Source of the DNA: Leadbetterella lacustris
GTDB lineage: Bacteria; Bacteroidota; Bacteroidia; Cytophagales; Spirosomataceae
NCBI GenBank assembly: GCA_965234335.1
Contig: OZ248454.1
Location: 297,186-361,185 of the forward strand
DNA length: 64,000 nt
Direction of reading: 5' to 3'
Made by a program: the position numbers and the translations under genes. Of the stretch, positions 42,947-50,450 are shown piece by piece (position 1 is the stretch's first letter; the number at the start of each line of letters is the position of its first letter). The notes beneath the pieces were generated by a model. That model was not told the DNA's origin. It was given only the letters and a program-made list of their open reading frames with translations, and did not search any database.

Positions 42947-43153
42947 TTACGTACCGCTAGATTTTCTTTCTTTAAAAATAGAAATCCCTAAACTAATTGA
43001 AGTAAAAATTAAGGAAATTAAAGTAAATATAAGTCCAGAGTTTCCTTCCCAAACAAAATTATCAATAGAAAGTAAATAGATAATCAAACCTATTGATGTC
43101 AAAGACATTACGAATGTTACACTCTTAATATCCCAACCTAATATTCTTTTCAT
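42947..43153 (-). CDS. Small two-helix membrane protein (possible immunity protein)
   Basis: A 68-residue protein with two hydrophobic helices (about 12-30 and 38-60), a basic N-terminus (MKRILGW) and a charged C-terminus (FKERKSSG). It follows the bacteriocin-like precursor by about 40 bp. Size, topology and position match many class II immunity proteins, but there is no sequence signature. It could instead be an exported peptide or a regulator. Confidence 0.55.
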   Translation of the reverse strand: MKRILGWDIKSVTFVMSLTSIGLIIYLLSIDNFVWEGNSGLIFTLISLIFTSISLGISIFKERKSSGT

Positions 43154-43193
43154 AAAATTACTTTGACTTTGTTAGTTTAGCTGAATTTTTAAT

Positions 43194-43403
43194 TTATAGG
43201 CACGAAAGAGCTGCACCTGTAGGAGCAACAGACCACCCAATTGCTGCTGCCCATAAGGCTGCACCTCCGGTTCCGACAGTAAGTGTTGCTAGACCCACAC
43301 CAGCAGCTACTAAACCAACCAATGCTAATGCACAAGATGCATTATCTTTGGCTGATCTGCCACCATCAATAAATTCCATTTGGTTAATTTCAATTCTTTT
43401 CAT
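43194..43403 (-). CDS. Double-glycine bacteriocin-like precursor peptide
   Basis: A 69-residue precursor. The 15-residue leader MKRIEINQMEFIDGG ends in the Gly-Gly cleavage site of C39 peptidases. The 54-residue core is Ala/Gly/Val/Leu-rich with several small-xxx-small spacings, as in pore-forming class II bacteriocins, and has Cys near both ends (residues 24 and 68 of the precursor) that could form a disulfide. It lies 15 bp after the HTH-peptide fusion gene and upstream of the exporter that could process it. Bacteriocin activity is inferred, not shown. Confidence 0.75.
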   Translation of the reverse strand: MKRIEINQMEFIDGGRSAKDNASCALALVGLVAAGVGLATLTVGTGGAALWAAAIGWSVAPTGAALSCL

Positions 43404-43418
43404 CTTAATAATTAAATT

Positions 43419-43775
43419 TTAGTAACTCCCCACAATATCGTGAGGTGATACAAAACTAAAGTGGCTCACTGAACTGAAAGTACAGTGGCTAAAAAAGTTT
43501 AAAAAAATATTTCCGCCAGAAATATTAGACTTTTGGATATCGGATAATTTTCTGAAACCCATTTCAAAAGTTCCATCTTCTTTGTAAAAATAAGTTCGTT
43601 TAACAGGGCAGTATTCAATAGGCAGTCCTAAATCATTAACTAGCGAATCACGCCATTTGTACCAAGCTCTTTCGGTAATTCCCAGTTTTTGTGCAAATTC
43701 TTTTGGGCAGCCTGTGGCCTTTTGTTTAATTAGCCGGTTAATTTGATTCAAACGTTCTGTGTATTTCCAAAGCAT
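43419..43775 (-). CDS. Helix-turn-helix protein fused to a double-glycine leader and short core peptide
   Basis: A 118-residue protein. Residues 1-70 form a DNA-binding unit: an HTH-type segment CPKEFAQKLGITERAWYKWR, then YFYKEDGTFEMGF as a beta wing. From about 74 the chain becomes a bacteriocin leader, KLSDIQKSNISGG, with Gly-Gly at 87-88, followed by a 30-residue core rich in Phe, Ser and His with one Cys. All parts are in one uninterrupted frame. An internal Met72 (codon ending 43560) could also start a short 47-residue precursor. It heads the export locus and has an inverted repeat over its promoter. Cleavage at the Gly-Gly site would separate regulator and peptide. Confidence 0.7.
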   Translation of the reverse strand: MLWKYTERLNQINRLIKQKATGCPKEFAQKLGITERAWYKWRDSLVNDLGLPIEYCPVKRTYFYKEDGTFEMGFRKLSDIQKSNISGGNIFLNFFSHCTFSSVSHFSFVSPHDIVGSY

Positions 43776-43794
43776 GGTATTTTTTGTTGGTTTA

Positions 43795-43851
43795 GTTTGA
43801 GAATTTTAACATTCAATACTCAAACCTAAAAAAAGAAATTTGATTCTGCAA
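43795..43851 (-). promoter_or_regulatory. Promoter and overlapping inverted repeat of the peptide-export locus
   Basis: On the minus strand TTG (43849-43851) and TAGGTTTG (43821-43828) are separated by 20 bp and match the Bacteroidota consensus. An inverted repeat GTTTGAG (43795-43801) / CTCAAAC (43819-43825) covers the -7 box and the start region, a repressor-like position. The HTH gene begins at 43775. Confidence 0.6.
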
Positions 43852-43902
43852 GCTTAACTAAGAAATTATTTACTTGGTTTTATTACATAAAAACTTTGAA
43901 AA

Positions 43903-43916
43903 TTGATATAAATCAA
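43903..43916. promoter_or_regulatory. FNR/CRP-family binding site candidate
   Basis: TTGATATAAATCAA is a perfect match to the FNR-type palindrome TTGAT-N4-ATCAA. It lies about 85 bp upstream of the -7 box of the peptide locus. The identical 14-mer occurs at 61230. Confidence 0.55.
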
Positions 43917-44006
43917 GCCATTTTAGTTACTTTTTTCTTAAAAAAAGCAAATTTTCACTTTAATGCGAAACGAAAAAAAATAACAAAACGAGACTCCCTT
44001 TCACCC

Positions 44007-44054
44007 CTCCAAATAGCCCAATATCTTTTTCATATCGAACTCGTCTTCGCCGGA
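44007..44054. repeat. 48-bp direct repeat, left copy
   Basis: This is identical over 48 bases to 44695-44742, the last 16 codons of the kinase-like gene. It is a detached copy of that gene end and marks the left border of the toxin-antitoxin insertion. Confidence 0.85.
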
Positions 44055-44154
44055 TGAGAGTATTGATCGTTTTTATCCACTTAAAGAAATAAATTTCAGC
44101 AAAATGAATAGTTTTTTAGAACATCTATTTATTTTTGAAACAAAATAAAAGTAA

Positions 44155-44388
44155 ATGGAATCAGTACCTCAAGTCAGTAAGCCAACTTTTAATCTATTAA
44201 AAGAATTGGTTCGAAATCTATCATCAGCTGAAAAACTCCGATTAAATGATTTTATTTGGGAAGAAAATATAGAAATCCCTTCTGAACATCAAATTTTGGT
44301 CAAAGAGCGGAAAGAAAAATCAAGATTAAATCCTGAAAGGCTAATCGATTGGGATGCAGCGGTTGACCTCCTAACAAGAAATGACTGA
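44155..44388 (+). CDS. Antitoxin (addiction-module component type)
   Basis: A 77-residue protein of the addiction-module antitoxin type: a helical N-terminus (LVRNLSSAEKLRLNDFIWEE), the middle LVKERKEK, and the C-terminal LIDWDAAVDLL pattern. It would neutralise the RelE/ParE-type toxin whose start overlaps its last 8 bases. The pair lies between two 48-bp direct repeats. The toxin frame is broken, so the module may be inactive. Confidence 0.65.
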   Translation: MESVPQVSKPTFNLLKELVRNLSSAEKLRLNDFIWEENIEIPSEHQILVKERKEKSRLNPERLIDWDAAVDLLTRND

Positions 44389-44679
44389 GTATCAAATAAA
44401 AATTGACAAAGATGCCTTATTGGATTTGCATGAAATCAAGTTTTGGCATGCCTCTATAAAACTATACCTTGGTTTGAGGTTCCAAAAACAAACTCTTTCT
44501 CAAATCTCAAAAATAACCCGAAAAGATACCTAGTTAGATATGATGATGTTAGATGTATGCCAATAAATAAATTCCCGTTTCTTGTACATTTTTCAATAGA
44601 AGAATCAATTCAAACTATAACAGTTCACGCCGTTTTTCATACGAGTAGGAATCCACAAATTTGGAAAAGAAAAACTTAG
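44381..44679 (+). pseudogene. Frameshifted RelE/ParE-type toxin
   Basis: The gene starts at ATG 44381 inside the antitoxin end. The first frame (KIDKDALLDLHEIKFWHASI, then GLRFQKQTLSQISK) stops early. A second frame continues the family pattern with NNPKRYLVRYDDVRC, KFPFLVHFSIEE and VHAVFHTSRNPQIW to 44679. One extra A in the five-A run at 44509-44513 would restore about 99 residues. It is either inactivated by a single-base loss or affected by a sequencing error. Confidence 0.7.
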
Positions 44680-44688
44680 TCTAATCCC

Positions 44689-45195
44689 TCATCTCTCCAA
44701 ATAGCCCAATATCTTTTTCATATCGAACTCGTCTTCGCCGGAGGCTTCAAGGTAGTCGGTTTTTATGGTAGATGGCTTGCCCATTTTGAGGTAGGATTTC
44801 CAGATGTGGTCAATGTACCAAGTGGGTATATAACCCCAGCGAGAGTCCATGGCTTTTCTGATGATAAAAGTACGTTTGGATATTTTTACAAAAATTCGCT
44901 TTTCATAAATGGCATTGAGTCTGATATCATGAAAAGCGAAAAAGCCTTCGATTATGACCACCTCAAAGCGTTCTTTGAAGTCGCTTACCACCTCCAGCAA
45001 TAAATTGTGGTCAATAGAAAGCGGCGATTCCCAGTCGGTTTTGTCTTTGATTTTAGGTATTTGCGTTTCCGGAAAAACGAAATCGTCTTGGTGAAAGATG
45101 ATAGCTTTTTTACCATTCCTTCTGAAATGCGTCACCAAAAGATTGGCCAGAGTACTTTTCCCTGATCTACTCGGGCCACCGATTCCTATTACCAT
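44689..45195 (-). CDS. P-loop nucleoside kinase (uridine / nicotinamide riboside kinase-like)
   Basis: A 168-residue kinase. The Walker A is GGPSRSGKSTLA; the segment HQDDFVFPE and the DWESP motif recall uridine and nicotinamide riboside kinases. The substrate cannot be decided. The last 48 bases match the direct repeat at 44007, which suggests an insertion event exactly at the gene's 3' end that left the gene intact. Confidence 0.75.
   Translation of the reverse strand: MVIGIGGPSRSGKSTLANLLVTHFRRNGKKAIIFHQDDFVFPETQIPKIKDKTDWESPLSIDHNLLLEVVSDFKERFEVVIIEGFFAFHDIRLNAIYEKRIFVKISKRTFIIRKAMDSRWGYIPTWYIDHIWKSYLKMGKPSTIKTDYLEASGEDEFDMKKILGYLER
44695..44742. repeat. 48-bp direct repeat, right copy (3' end of the kinase gene)
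   Basis: This is the native copy inside the kinase-like gene, identical to 44007-44054. The distance between copies is 688 bp and encloses the toxin-antitoxin pair. Confidence 0.85.
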
Positions 45196-45207
45196 AGCTT
45201 TTGATAT

Positions 45208-46737
45208 TTAAAACCAGCTCGACTTCTTTTTCCCACTCATTCCCAAAGCACCCAATAGCGACCTCGTGATGATACTAGCGGCAGTTCGTCCTATTTGGCG
45301 TGTCACTGAGCTCGACAAAATAGTTTCTAAAGTTGACTTTTCTTGTTTACCTCTTGGTGCTGCCTCCTCCTCCGATTCGTCAGCAATGCTGAGTTTTTCG
45401 TTTAGAATTTCATAAGCACTCTCTCTGTCGACAACTTCGTTGTATTTTTTGGCAATTTTCGACTTCTCTATTATTTCTTCAATTTCGTCGTCAGAAAGTA
45501 CGTCCATTCTGCTCCTTGGCGGACACATAAATGTCACTGCAAGCGGAGTAGGAATACCTTTTTCGTTTAGGCAAGTCACCAAAGCCTCGCCTATTCCCAT
45601 GGCAGTCAGAATATCTTCTGTTTGGTAAAAATCTGTTTCTGGATAATTTCCGGCAGCTTCTTTGATGGTTTTTCTGTCATTAGCCGTAAATGCCCTCAGG
45701 GCATGTTGCACCTTTAAACCCAACTGCGACAATACCGCAGCCGGAACGTCCTGCGGGTTTTGCGTACAAAAATATATACCAACACCTTTAGAACGGATCA
45801 GTTTTATGACTGTCTCTATTTGATTTAAAAGTGCCTTAGATGCTTCTTGGAAAACCAAATGGGCTTCGTCAATAAAAATCACCAACTTCGGGCGGTCTTC
45901 ATCTCCTGCTTCTGGCAAACTGGCGTACAATTCGGCCAACAAGCTGAGCATAAATGTCGAAAACAACTTAGGTCTGTCCATCAAATCCATTACTCTGAGA
46001 ACAGAAATAATTCCTCTACCTTGGTTGTCTATCCGCATCAAATCGTCAATATCAAACGAAGTTTCGCCAAAAAACACGTCAGCCCCTTGTTGTTGCAGTT
46101 CTATAACCTTACGCATGATAGTGCCCAATGAGGTGCTTGACATTCTCCCGTAATTGGTCTCAAACTCGTCCTTGCCTTCTTCACTCAAAAACTGTATAAC
46201 TCTAATCAAATCTTTTAGATCTAACAAAGGCAGTTTATTGTCATCGCAATATTTAAACATCACCGATACTATGCCTTCTTGGGTGTCATTCAAACCCAAT
46301 ATTTTCGATAGTAAAATAGGTCCAAACTCCGATACCGTAGCTCTCAGACGCGTTCCTTTTTGATCACTCAAAGTGAGCATTTCTACCGGAAAACCGTTCG
46401 GATTATAATCTATTCCTGCGGCATTGGTTCGTTCTAAAATAAAATCTTTTTCCTCACCCGGCATGGCTATACCGCTCAAATCGCCTTTGATATCCATCAT
46501 CAACACCGGCACGCTGGCATCGCTCAGGCTTTCGGCAAGAACTTGTAAACTCTTTGTTTTCCCCGTTCCGGTGGCACCAGCTATGAGTCCGTGACGATTC
46601 ATAGTTTTAAGCGGTATTTTTATCTGTGTACCCTCTACCACTCCACCGTCTAGAATGGCGGCACCTAAAACTATGGAATCACCTTTAAAAGTATAACCTT
46701 TTGAAATCTCGTCTTTGAATGACTGAATTTTTGACAT
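45208..46737 (-). CDS. HerA/DUF853-type ATPase
   Basis: A 509-residue P-loop ATPase of the HerA/FtsK superfamily. The Walker A is GATGTGKTKS and Walker B is LVIFIDEAHLVF. The DUF853 pattern includes AMPGEEKDFI and the later GLKVQHALRAFTANDRKTI. A Lys-rich tail ends the protein. The role is not established; the family is linked to DNA translocation. The ATG at 46735-46737 is chosen over an upstream extension of 10 codons. It lies 12 bp from the kinase gene. Confidence 0.85.
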   Translation of the reverse strand: MSKIQSFKDEISKGYTFKGDSIVLGAAILDGGVVEGTQIKIPLKTMNRHGLIAGATGTGKTKSLQVLAESLSDASVPVLMMDIKGDLSGIAMPGEEKDFILERTNAAGIDYNPNGFPVEMLTLSDQKGTRLRATVSEFGPILLSKILGLNDTQEGIVSVMFKYCDDNKLPLLDLKDLIRVIQFLSEEGKDEFETNYGRMSSTSLGTIMRKVIELQQQGADVFFGETSFDIDDLMRIDNQGRGIISVLRVMDLMDRPKLFSTFMLSLLAELYASLPEAGDEDRPKLVIFIDEAHLVFQEASKALLNQIETVIKLIRSKGVGIYFCTQNPQDVPAAVLSQLGLKVQHALRAFTANDRKTIKEAAGNYPETDFYQTEDILTAMGIGEALVTCLNEKGIPTPLAVTFMCPPRSRMDVLSDDEIEEIIEKSKIAKKYNEVVDRESAYEILNEKLSIADESEEEAAPRGKQEKSTLETILSSSVTRQIGRTAASIITRSLLGALGMSGKKKSSWF

Positions 46738-46865
46738 ATAAATGTTATGATTTATTTCAATCTGCAAGTTCTAAAATCTTCGGTGTAATTGAAACAATTG
46801 AGTTTAATATATTGTCATAATAATTAGAAATTTGTCTCAATTAATTATTTTTGCAAAAAAACACT

Positions 46866-47063
46866 TTGGAAGATATACTAAACAAACTGGGTTGGGCCTT
46901 GCTGCTTGCTTTCGGCATAATGGTAATAATTATTGGAGTTATCTTATACCAAAACAATTTTACTGAAGAACCTGAAGTGAAAATTTCAGCCTTCTACTTC
47001 ATTATTTCTATAATTTTTTTGGGTTCAGGCATTTACTTTCGAAAACTTTCAAAAAAAGTTTAA
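46866..47063 (+). CDS. Small two-helix membrane protein
   Basis: A 65-residue hypothetical protein with two hydrophobic helices (about 8-29 and 41-56) and a basic C-terminus. The frame has no early ATG. A TTG at 46866 is preferred over the TTG at 46851, because the latter lies within a TATTTTTG box that looks like the -7 promoter element. The function is unknown. Confidence 0.4.
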   Translation: MEDILNKLGWALLLAFGIMVIIIGVILYQNNFTEEPEVKISAFYFIISIIFLGSGIYFRKLSKKV

Positions 47064-47325
47064 CATCCTGCTTAAATCGAATTCATGGCATCAGCATAAC
47101 TACGGTTGCAAGAATAGGTAACCTTATCTATTCCAGTTTGTCATACGGAGTTCCTTAAGCTGAGAATTAAAAATAATTTATGAAAACAGAAAAAGTTCTA
47201 TCATTTTTTTAATTCAAACCAAAATTTGTCATTTCAAAAAACATAGGCCGAACATTTTTTAGGTTTTGTACGTTAGTATTTTGAAATATTAATCTATATT
47301 TACTTCAGAACAAATCGGATTCAGG

Positions 47326-48117
47326 ATGTTAAAAAGAAATTTGATTTTATTTTTTGGTCTAAGCCTATTACCACTTTTGGTTTTTTCACAAAAAACCGAA
47401 GAAGAGACGGGCATTGATACCAAAACCCTTTCCTATGGCCTTACAACGAATAACTACACTAGTTTGCTGGGCGGAGTTGTTCTAAGGAATTCGTTCCCGA
47501 TATCGAAAAGAAAAAACAAGCCAGTAAACCGCTACATCTCTGTAGAGGCCGTAAATCTTAAAAATTCAAGAGAAGAGAATGTTTTAAGTGCCTACGGCAG
47601 CAAGTATGTCTATGGCAAAACCAATTACTTTTTCTCTATACGTCCACAGTACGGCAGAGAGTTTTATTTTTTCGAAAAAACAGACGAAAACAGTGTAGGT
47701 TTCAGTGTGATTGTAGCTGGCGGCCCAAGTCTGGGACTCACCAAACCGTATTATATCAAGTACACCAACCAAAAGGGCGACTCACCCCAAACGGTAGCTT
47801 ACAACCCTGATATTCATACCAATACGAGTTATATAATCGGGGCAGGAAGCTTGTTTCAAAACCTATTCACTGGCCTCAAAGTTAATCCAGGTTTGCACGC
47901 CAAACTGGCAACAAACATCGACATTTCTACATTCAATAATAACGTCACCGGCGTGGAATTGGGAACCCTTTTTGAAGTATTTGCGAAGAAACCAGAGATT
48001 TTGGCTTCCAAATTTTCAGATAATCCACAGACCTTTGCTACGCTTTATTTAACTTTGTACTTTGGAAACAAGAAATTGGTAAAAAACAAAAAGAATGGAA
48101 GTAAAGGAACCGAGTGA
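47326..48117 (+). CDS. Secreted or outer-membrane hypothetical protein upstream of lipA
   Basis: A 263-residue protein with a signal peptide (MLKRNLILFFGLSLLPLLVF, cleavage near FSQ). The body has alternating strands with aromatic residues and a C-terminal strand (FATLYLTLYFGNKK) that suggests a beta-barrel of the outer membrane. It overlaps lipA by 23 bases, so the two are translationally linked. The function is unknown. Confidence 0.65.
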   Translation: MLKRNLILFFGLSLLPLLVFSQKTEEETGIDTKTLSYGLTTNNYTSLLGGVVLRNSFPISKRKNKPVNRYISVEAVNLKNSREENVLSAYGSKYVYGKTNYFFSIRPQYGREFYFFEKTDENSVGFSVIVAGGPSLGLTKPYYIKYTNQKGDSPQTVAYNPDIHTNTSYIIGAGSLFQNLFTGLKVNPGLHAKLATNIDISTFNNNVTGVELGTLFEVFAKKPEILASKFSDNPQTFATLYLTLYFGNKKLVKNKKNGSKGTE

Positions 48118-48961
48118 GAGAAAAAAAAGGCCAGATTGGCTGAGAGTGAAACTTCCTATTGGCGAGAGTTACAGAAAAGTAAGAGAGATAGTTGACAACA
48201 ACAAACTGCACACCATCTGCCAAAGCGGAAACTGCCCAAACATGGGTGAATGCTGGGGCGAAGGAACTGCTACTTTCATGATTCTTGGCAATATTTGCAC
48301 TAGAAGTTGTAATTTTTGTGCGGTTGCAACAGGCCGCCCGACTGAATACGATACAGATGAGCCTCAAAGGGTAGCAGAAGCTATAAAGACCATGGGCGTT
48401 AAACATGCTGTTATCACGTCTGTGAATCGTGACGAGTTGAAAGATAAAGGTGCGGAAATTTGGTACCAAACCGTAGTAAAAACCAAAGAGTTATCTCCGA
48501 AAACGACGATAGAAACACTCATCCCCGACACCAAAAGCGACTGGGAGGCATTATACAGAATGATTTCGGCTGGCCAAGAAGTGGTTTCTCACAACATGGA
48601 AACGGTGAAAAATCTCTACAGAAGAGTTAGACCTCAGGCTCGCTACGAGAGAAGCTTAGAGCAAATCAGAAAAACCAAAGAGTACGGAAAACGTACTAAG
48701 ACCGGAATTATGCTGGGTTTGGGAGAAAGTAAAGACGAGGTTTTTGAGGCCATGGATCATTTGGCAGAAAACGGCTGTGATATACTCACCCTCGGTCAAT
48801 ATTTACAGCCCACCAAAATGCACCACGAGGTGATAGAGTTCATCCACCCCGACATATTTGACCTCTATAGAGAAGAAGGTCTGAAAAGAGGAATAAAATA
48901 CGTAGAATCTGGGCCATTGGTACGTTCTTCTTACCATTCAGAAAGACACGTAAACGTCTGA
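48095..48961 (+). CDS. lipA: Lipoyl synthase
   Basis: A 288-residue radical SAM enzyme that inserts sulfur into octanoyl groups on lipoate-dependent enzymes. The radical SAM motif is CTRSCNFCAV. The auxiliary cluster cysteines are in CQSGNCPNMGEC, and the C-terminal RSSYHSE holds the conserved serine. Length is standard. It overlaps the end of the upstream barrel-like gene. Confidence 0.95.
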   Translation: MEVKEPSERKKRPDWLRVKLPIGESYRKVREIVDNNKLHTICQSGNCPNMGECWGEGTATFMILGNICTRSCNFCAVATGRPTEYDTDEPQRVAEAIKTMGVKHAVITSVNRDELKDKGAEIWYQTVVKTKELSPKTTIETLIPDTKSDWEALYRMISAGQEVVSHNMETVKNLYRRVRPQARYERSLEQIRKTKEYGKRTKTGIMLGLGESKDEVFEAMDHLAENGCDILTLGQYLQPTKMHHEVIEFIHPDIFDLYREEGLKRGIKYVESGPLVRSSYHSERHVNV

Positions 48962-48976
48962 CCAACAAAAAATTTT

Positions 48977-50170
48977 ATGAACCCAAAACCTGTTGAAAAT
49001 AATATGTACGATTATATTATTTGCGGCGGTGGCATGTCTGGACTTTCACTAGCCTATCAGTTATCAATTTCCAAACTTTCGAATAAGAAAATTCTAATCA
49101 TAGACCCAGAAAGAAAGACCAAAAACGACAGAACTTGGGCGTTTTGGGAAAAAATCGACAATCCTTTCGATCATATTTTGTTTAAAAAATGGGAGAAAGT
49201 CAAGATTATTGATTCCCACAAGAAAGAAAAAAGCTACGACTTGGGAAACTATAGATATAAACTTTTGCGAGGCATAGATTTTTATAAATACGTAAACACA
49301 CACCTTGAAAAATTTCCAAATATCGTTTTTTTATTGGACAAAGTTGAAAAAATAGAAGAAGGTACTGAAAAGGTAGAAGTAACAACTTTCGACAATGGCA
49401 AACTTCAGGCTCAGTATGTTTTTGACAGTACTTATAAGCTAAACCTAGAAAACAAAAACTATCAAAATCTTCTCCAACATTTCAAAGGCTTAGTTATAGA
49501 ATGCAAAGAAGATTTTTTCGAAAACGATGTGCCCGAGATGATGAATTTTGGAATACCTCAAAAAGAGGCAGAATGCAGATTTATGTACGTTTTACCTTTC
49601 TCTAAAAACAAAGCTATACTAGAGTTTACCGTTTTTTCTGAGAGGCTATTGTCTGAAAAAGAATATGACCAAGGCCTGTTTGAATACATAGAAAAAAACT
49701 TAAAACTCACTGATTATAAAATACTTGAAGAAGAGTTCGGTGTTATTCCGATGTCAGATATAAAGACACAAGACATAGTTTCAAATAGAATCATAAGAAT
49801 AGGAACTGCCGGTGGAGCAACGAACCCTGCCACGGGTTACACTTTTTCGAATACCCAGAAAAAACTAAAGAAGATAGTTCGAACATTAGAAACCGGCGAA
49901 AACGATTTCGAAAAAGAAAGTTTTTGGCAGAAAAGACACCTTTTATACGCCTCTACACTATTGAATGTTATCAAACAAAAACGGCATCCTATGGCCGAGG
50001 TTTTTGATCAGTTATTTGCCAAAAATCCGATTGAGAAAGTATTCAAATTCTTGGACGGTGAAACTAATTTGATGGAAGAAATAAAGATAATGTGGTCAAC
50101 TCCAAAAACAAAATTCGGAATAGCCTTCATTTCAGTGGTAATGAAAAAACTAAAAAATGCCTTTTTGTAG
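48977..50170 (+). CDS. Lycopene cyclase family protein (CrtY-like)
   Basis: A 397-residue FAD-dependent protein. The N-terminal dinucleotide-binding motif is IICGGGMSGLSLA, and the family motif DRTWAFWE follows. The middle GTAGGATNPATGYTFS is typical of lycopene beta-cyclases (CrtY/CrtL), which close the ends of lycopene to beta-rings on the way to yellow-orange carotenoids. The other crt genes are not in the window. It starts 15 bp after lipA and may be co-transcribed. Confidence 0.82.
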   Translation: MNPKPVENNMYDYIICGGGMSGLSLAYQLSISKLSNKKILIIDPERKTKNDRTWAFWEKIDNPFDHILFKKWEKVKIIDSHKKEKSYDLGNYRYKLLRGIDFYKYVNTHLEKFPNIVFLLDKVEKIEEGTEKVEVTTFDNGKLQAQYVFDSTYKLNLENKNYQNLLQHFKGLVIECKEDFFENDVPEMMNFGIPQKEAECRFMYVLPFSKNKAILEFTVFSERLLSEKEYDQGLFEYIEKNLKLTDYKILEEEFGVIPMSDIKTQDIVSNRIIRIGTAGGATNPATGYTFSNTQKKLKKIVRTLETGENDFEKESFWQKRHLLYASTLLNVIKQKRHPMAEVFDQLFAKNPIEKVFKFLDGETNLMEEIKIMWSTPKTKFGIAFISVVMKKLKNAFL

Positions 50171-50285
50171 AAATTTTTATTTTTCGTAAAGATAAATACT
50201 CAGCTAAAAAGTTAATTTTTCTACCAAAAAGGACTTATCCAGATTTTTTCACTAACATTTTTTAATTTCACCAAAAATTCTGAAT

Positions 50286-50372
50286 TTTGTGGTACATCAA
50301 GAGTTCCTGATTCATCAGGAAACCAACCGAGTACCAAGAAACACCGCGGTGGTAAAAAAGATGTGGGTCGCC
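50286..50372 (+). promoter_or_regulatory. SAM-I-like riboswitch candidate upstream of metK
   Basis: The metK leader shows a compact element resembling a SAM-I (S-box) aptamer. ACATC (50294-50298) pairs with GATGT (50360-50364) as P1, with AAGAG following the first strand. P2 would be TTCCTGA/TCAGGAA. AACC, GTACCAAGAAAC and AAAAAAGATG occur in the order of the conserved J2/3, P3-J3/4 and J4/1 blocks. P2 is short and lacks the usual kink-turn/pseudoknot sequence, so a variant or a different structured leader is possible. Confidence 0.5.
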
Positions 50373-50450
50373 TGACCAAATAAAGTTTCGGCAAAGCACC
50401 TGACATTCAATTCTCTTGCTAATTTTTTCAAATCTTTAAAAATTTAAAAA

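Noticed and set aside
47064..47325. Small RNA or repeat element in the spacer before the lipA operon
   Set aside because: Only a short, unclear resemblance to extragenic repeats was seen, with no stem of convincing length.
50221..50406. 61-codon minus-strand frame in the metK leader
   Set aside because: It overlaps the structured leader and has no neighbouring support; the stems explain the sequence better.
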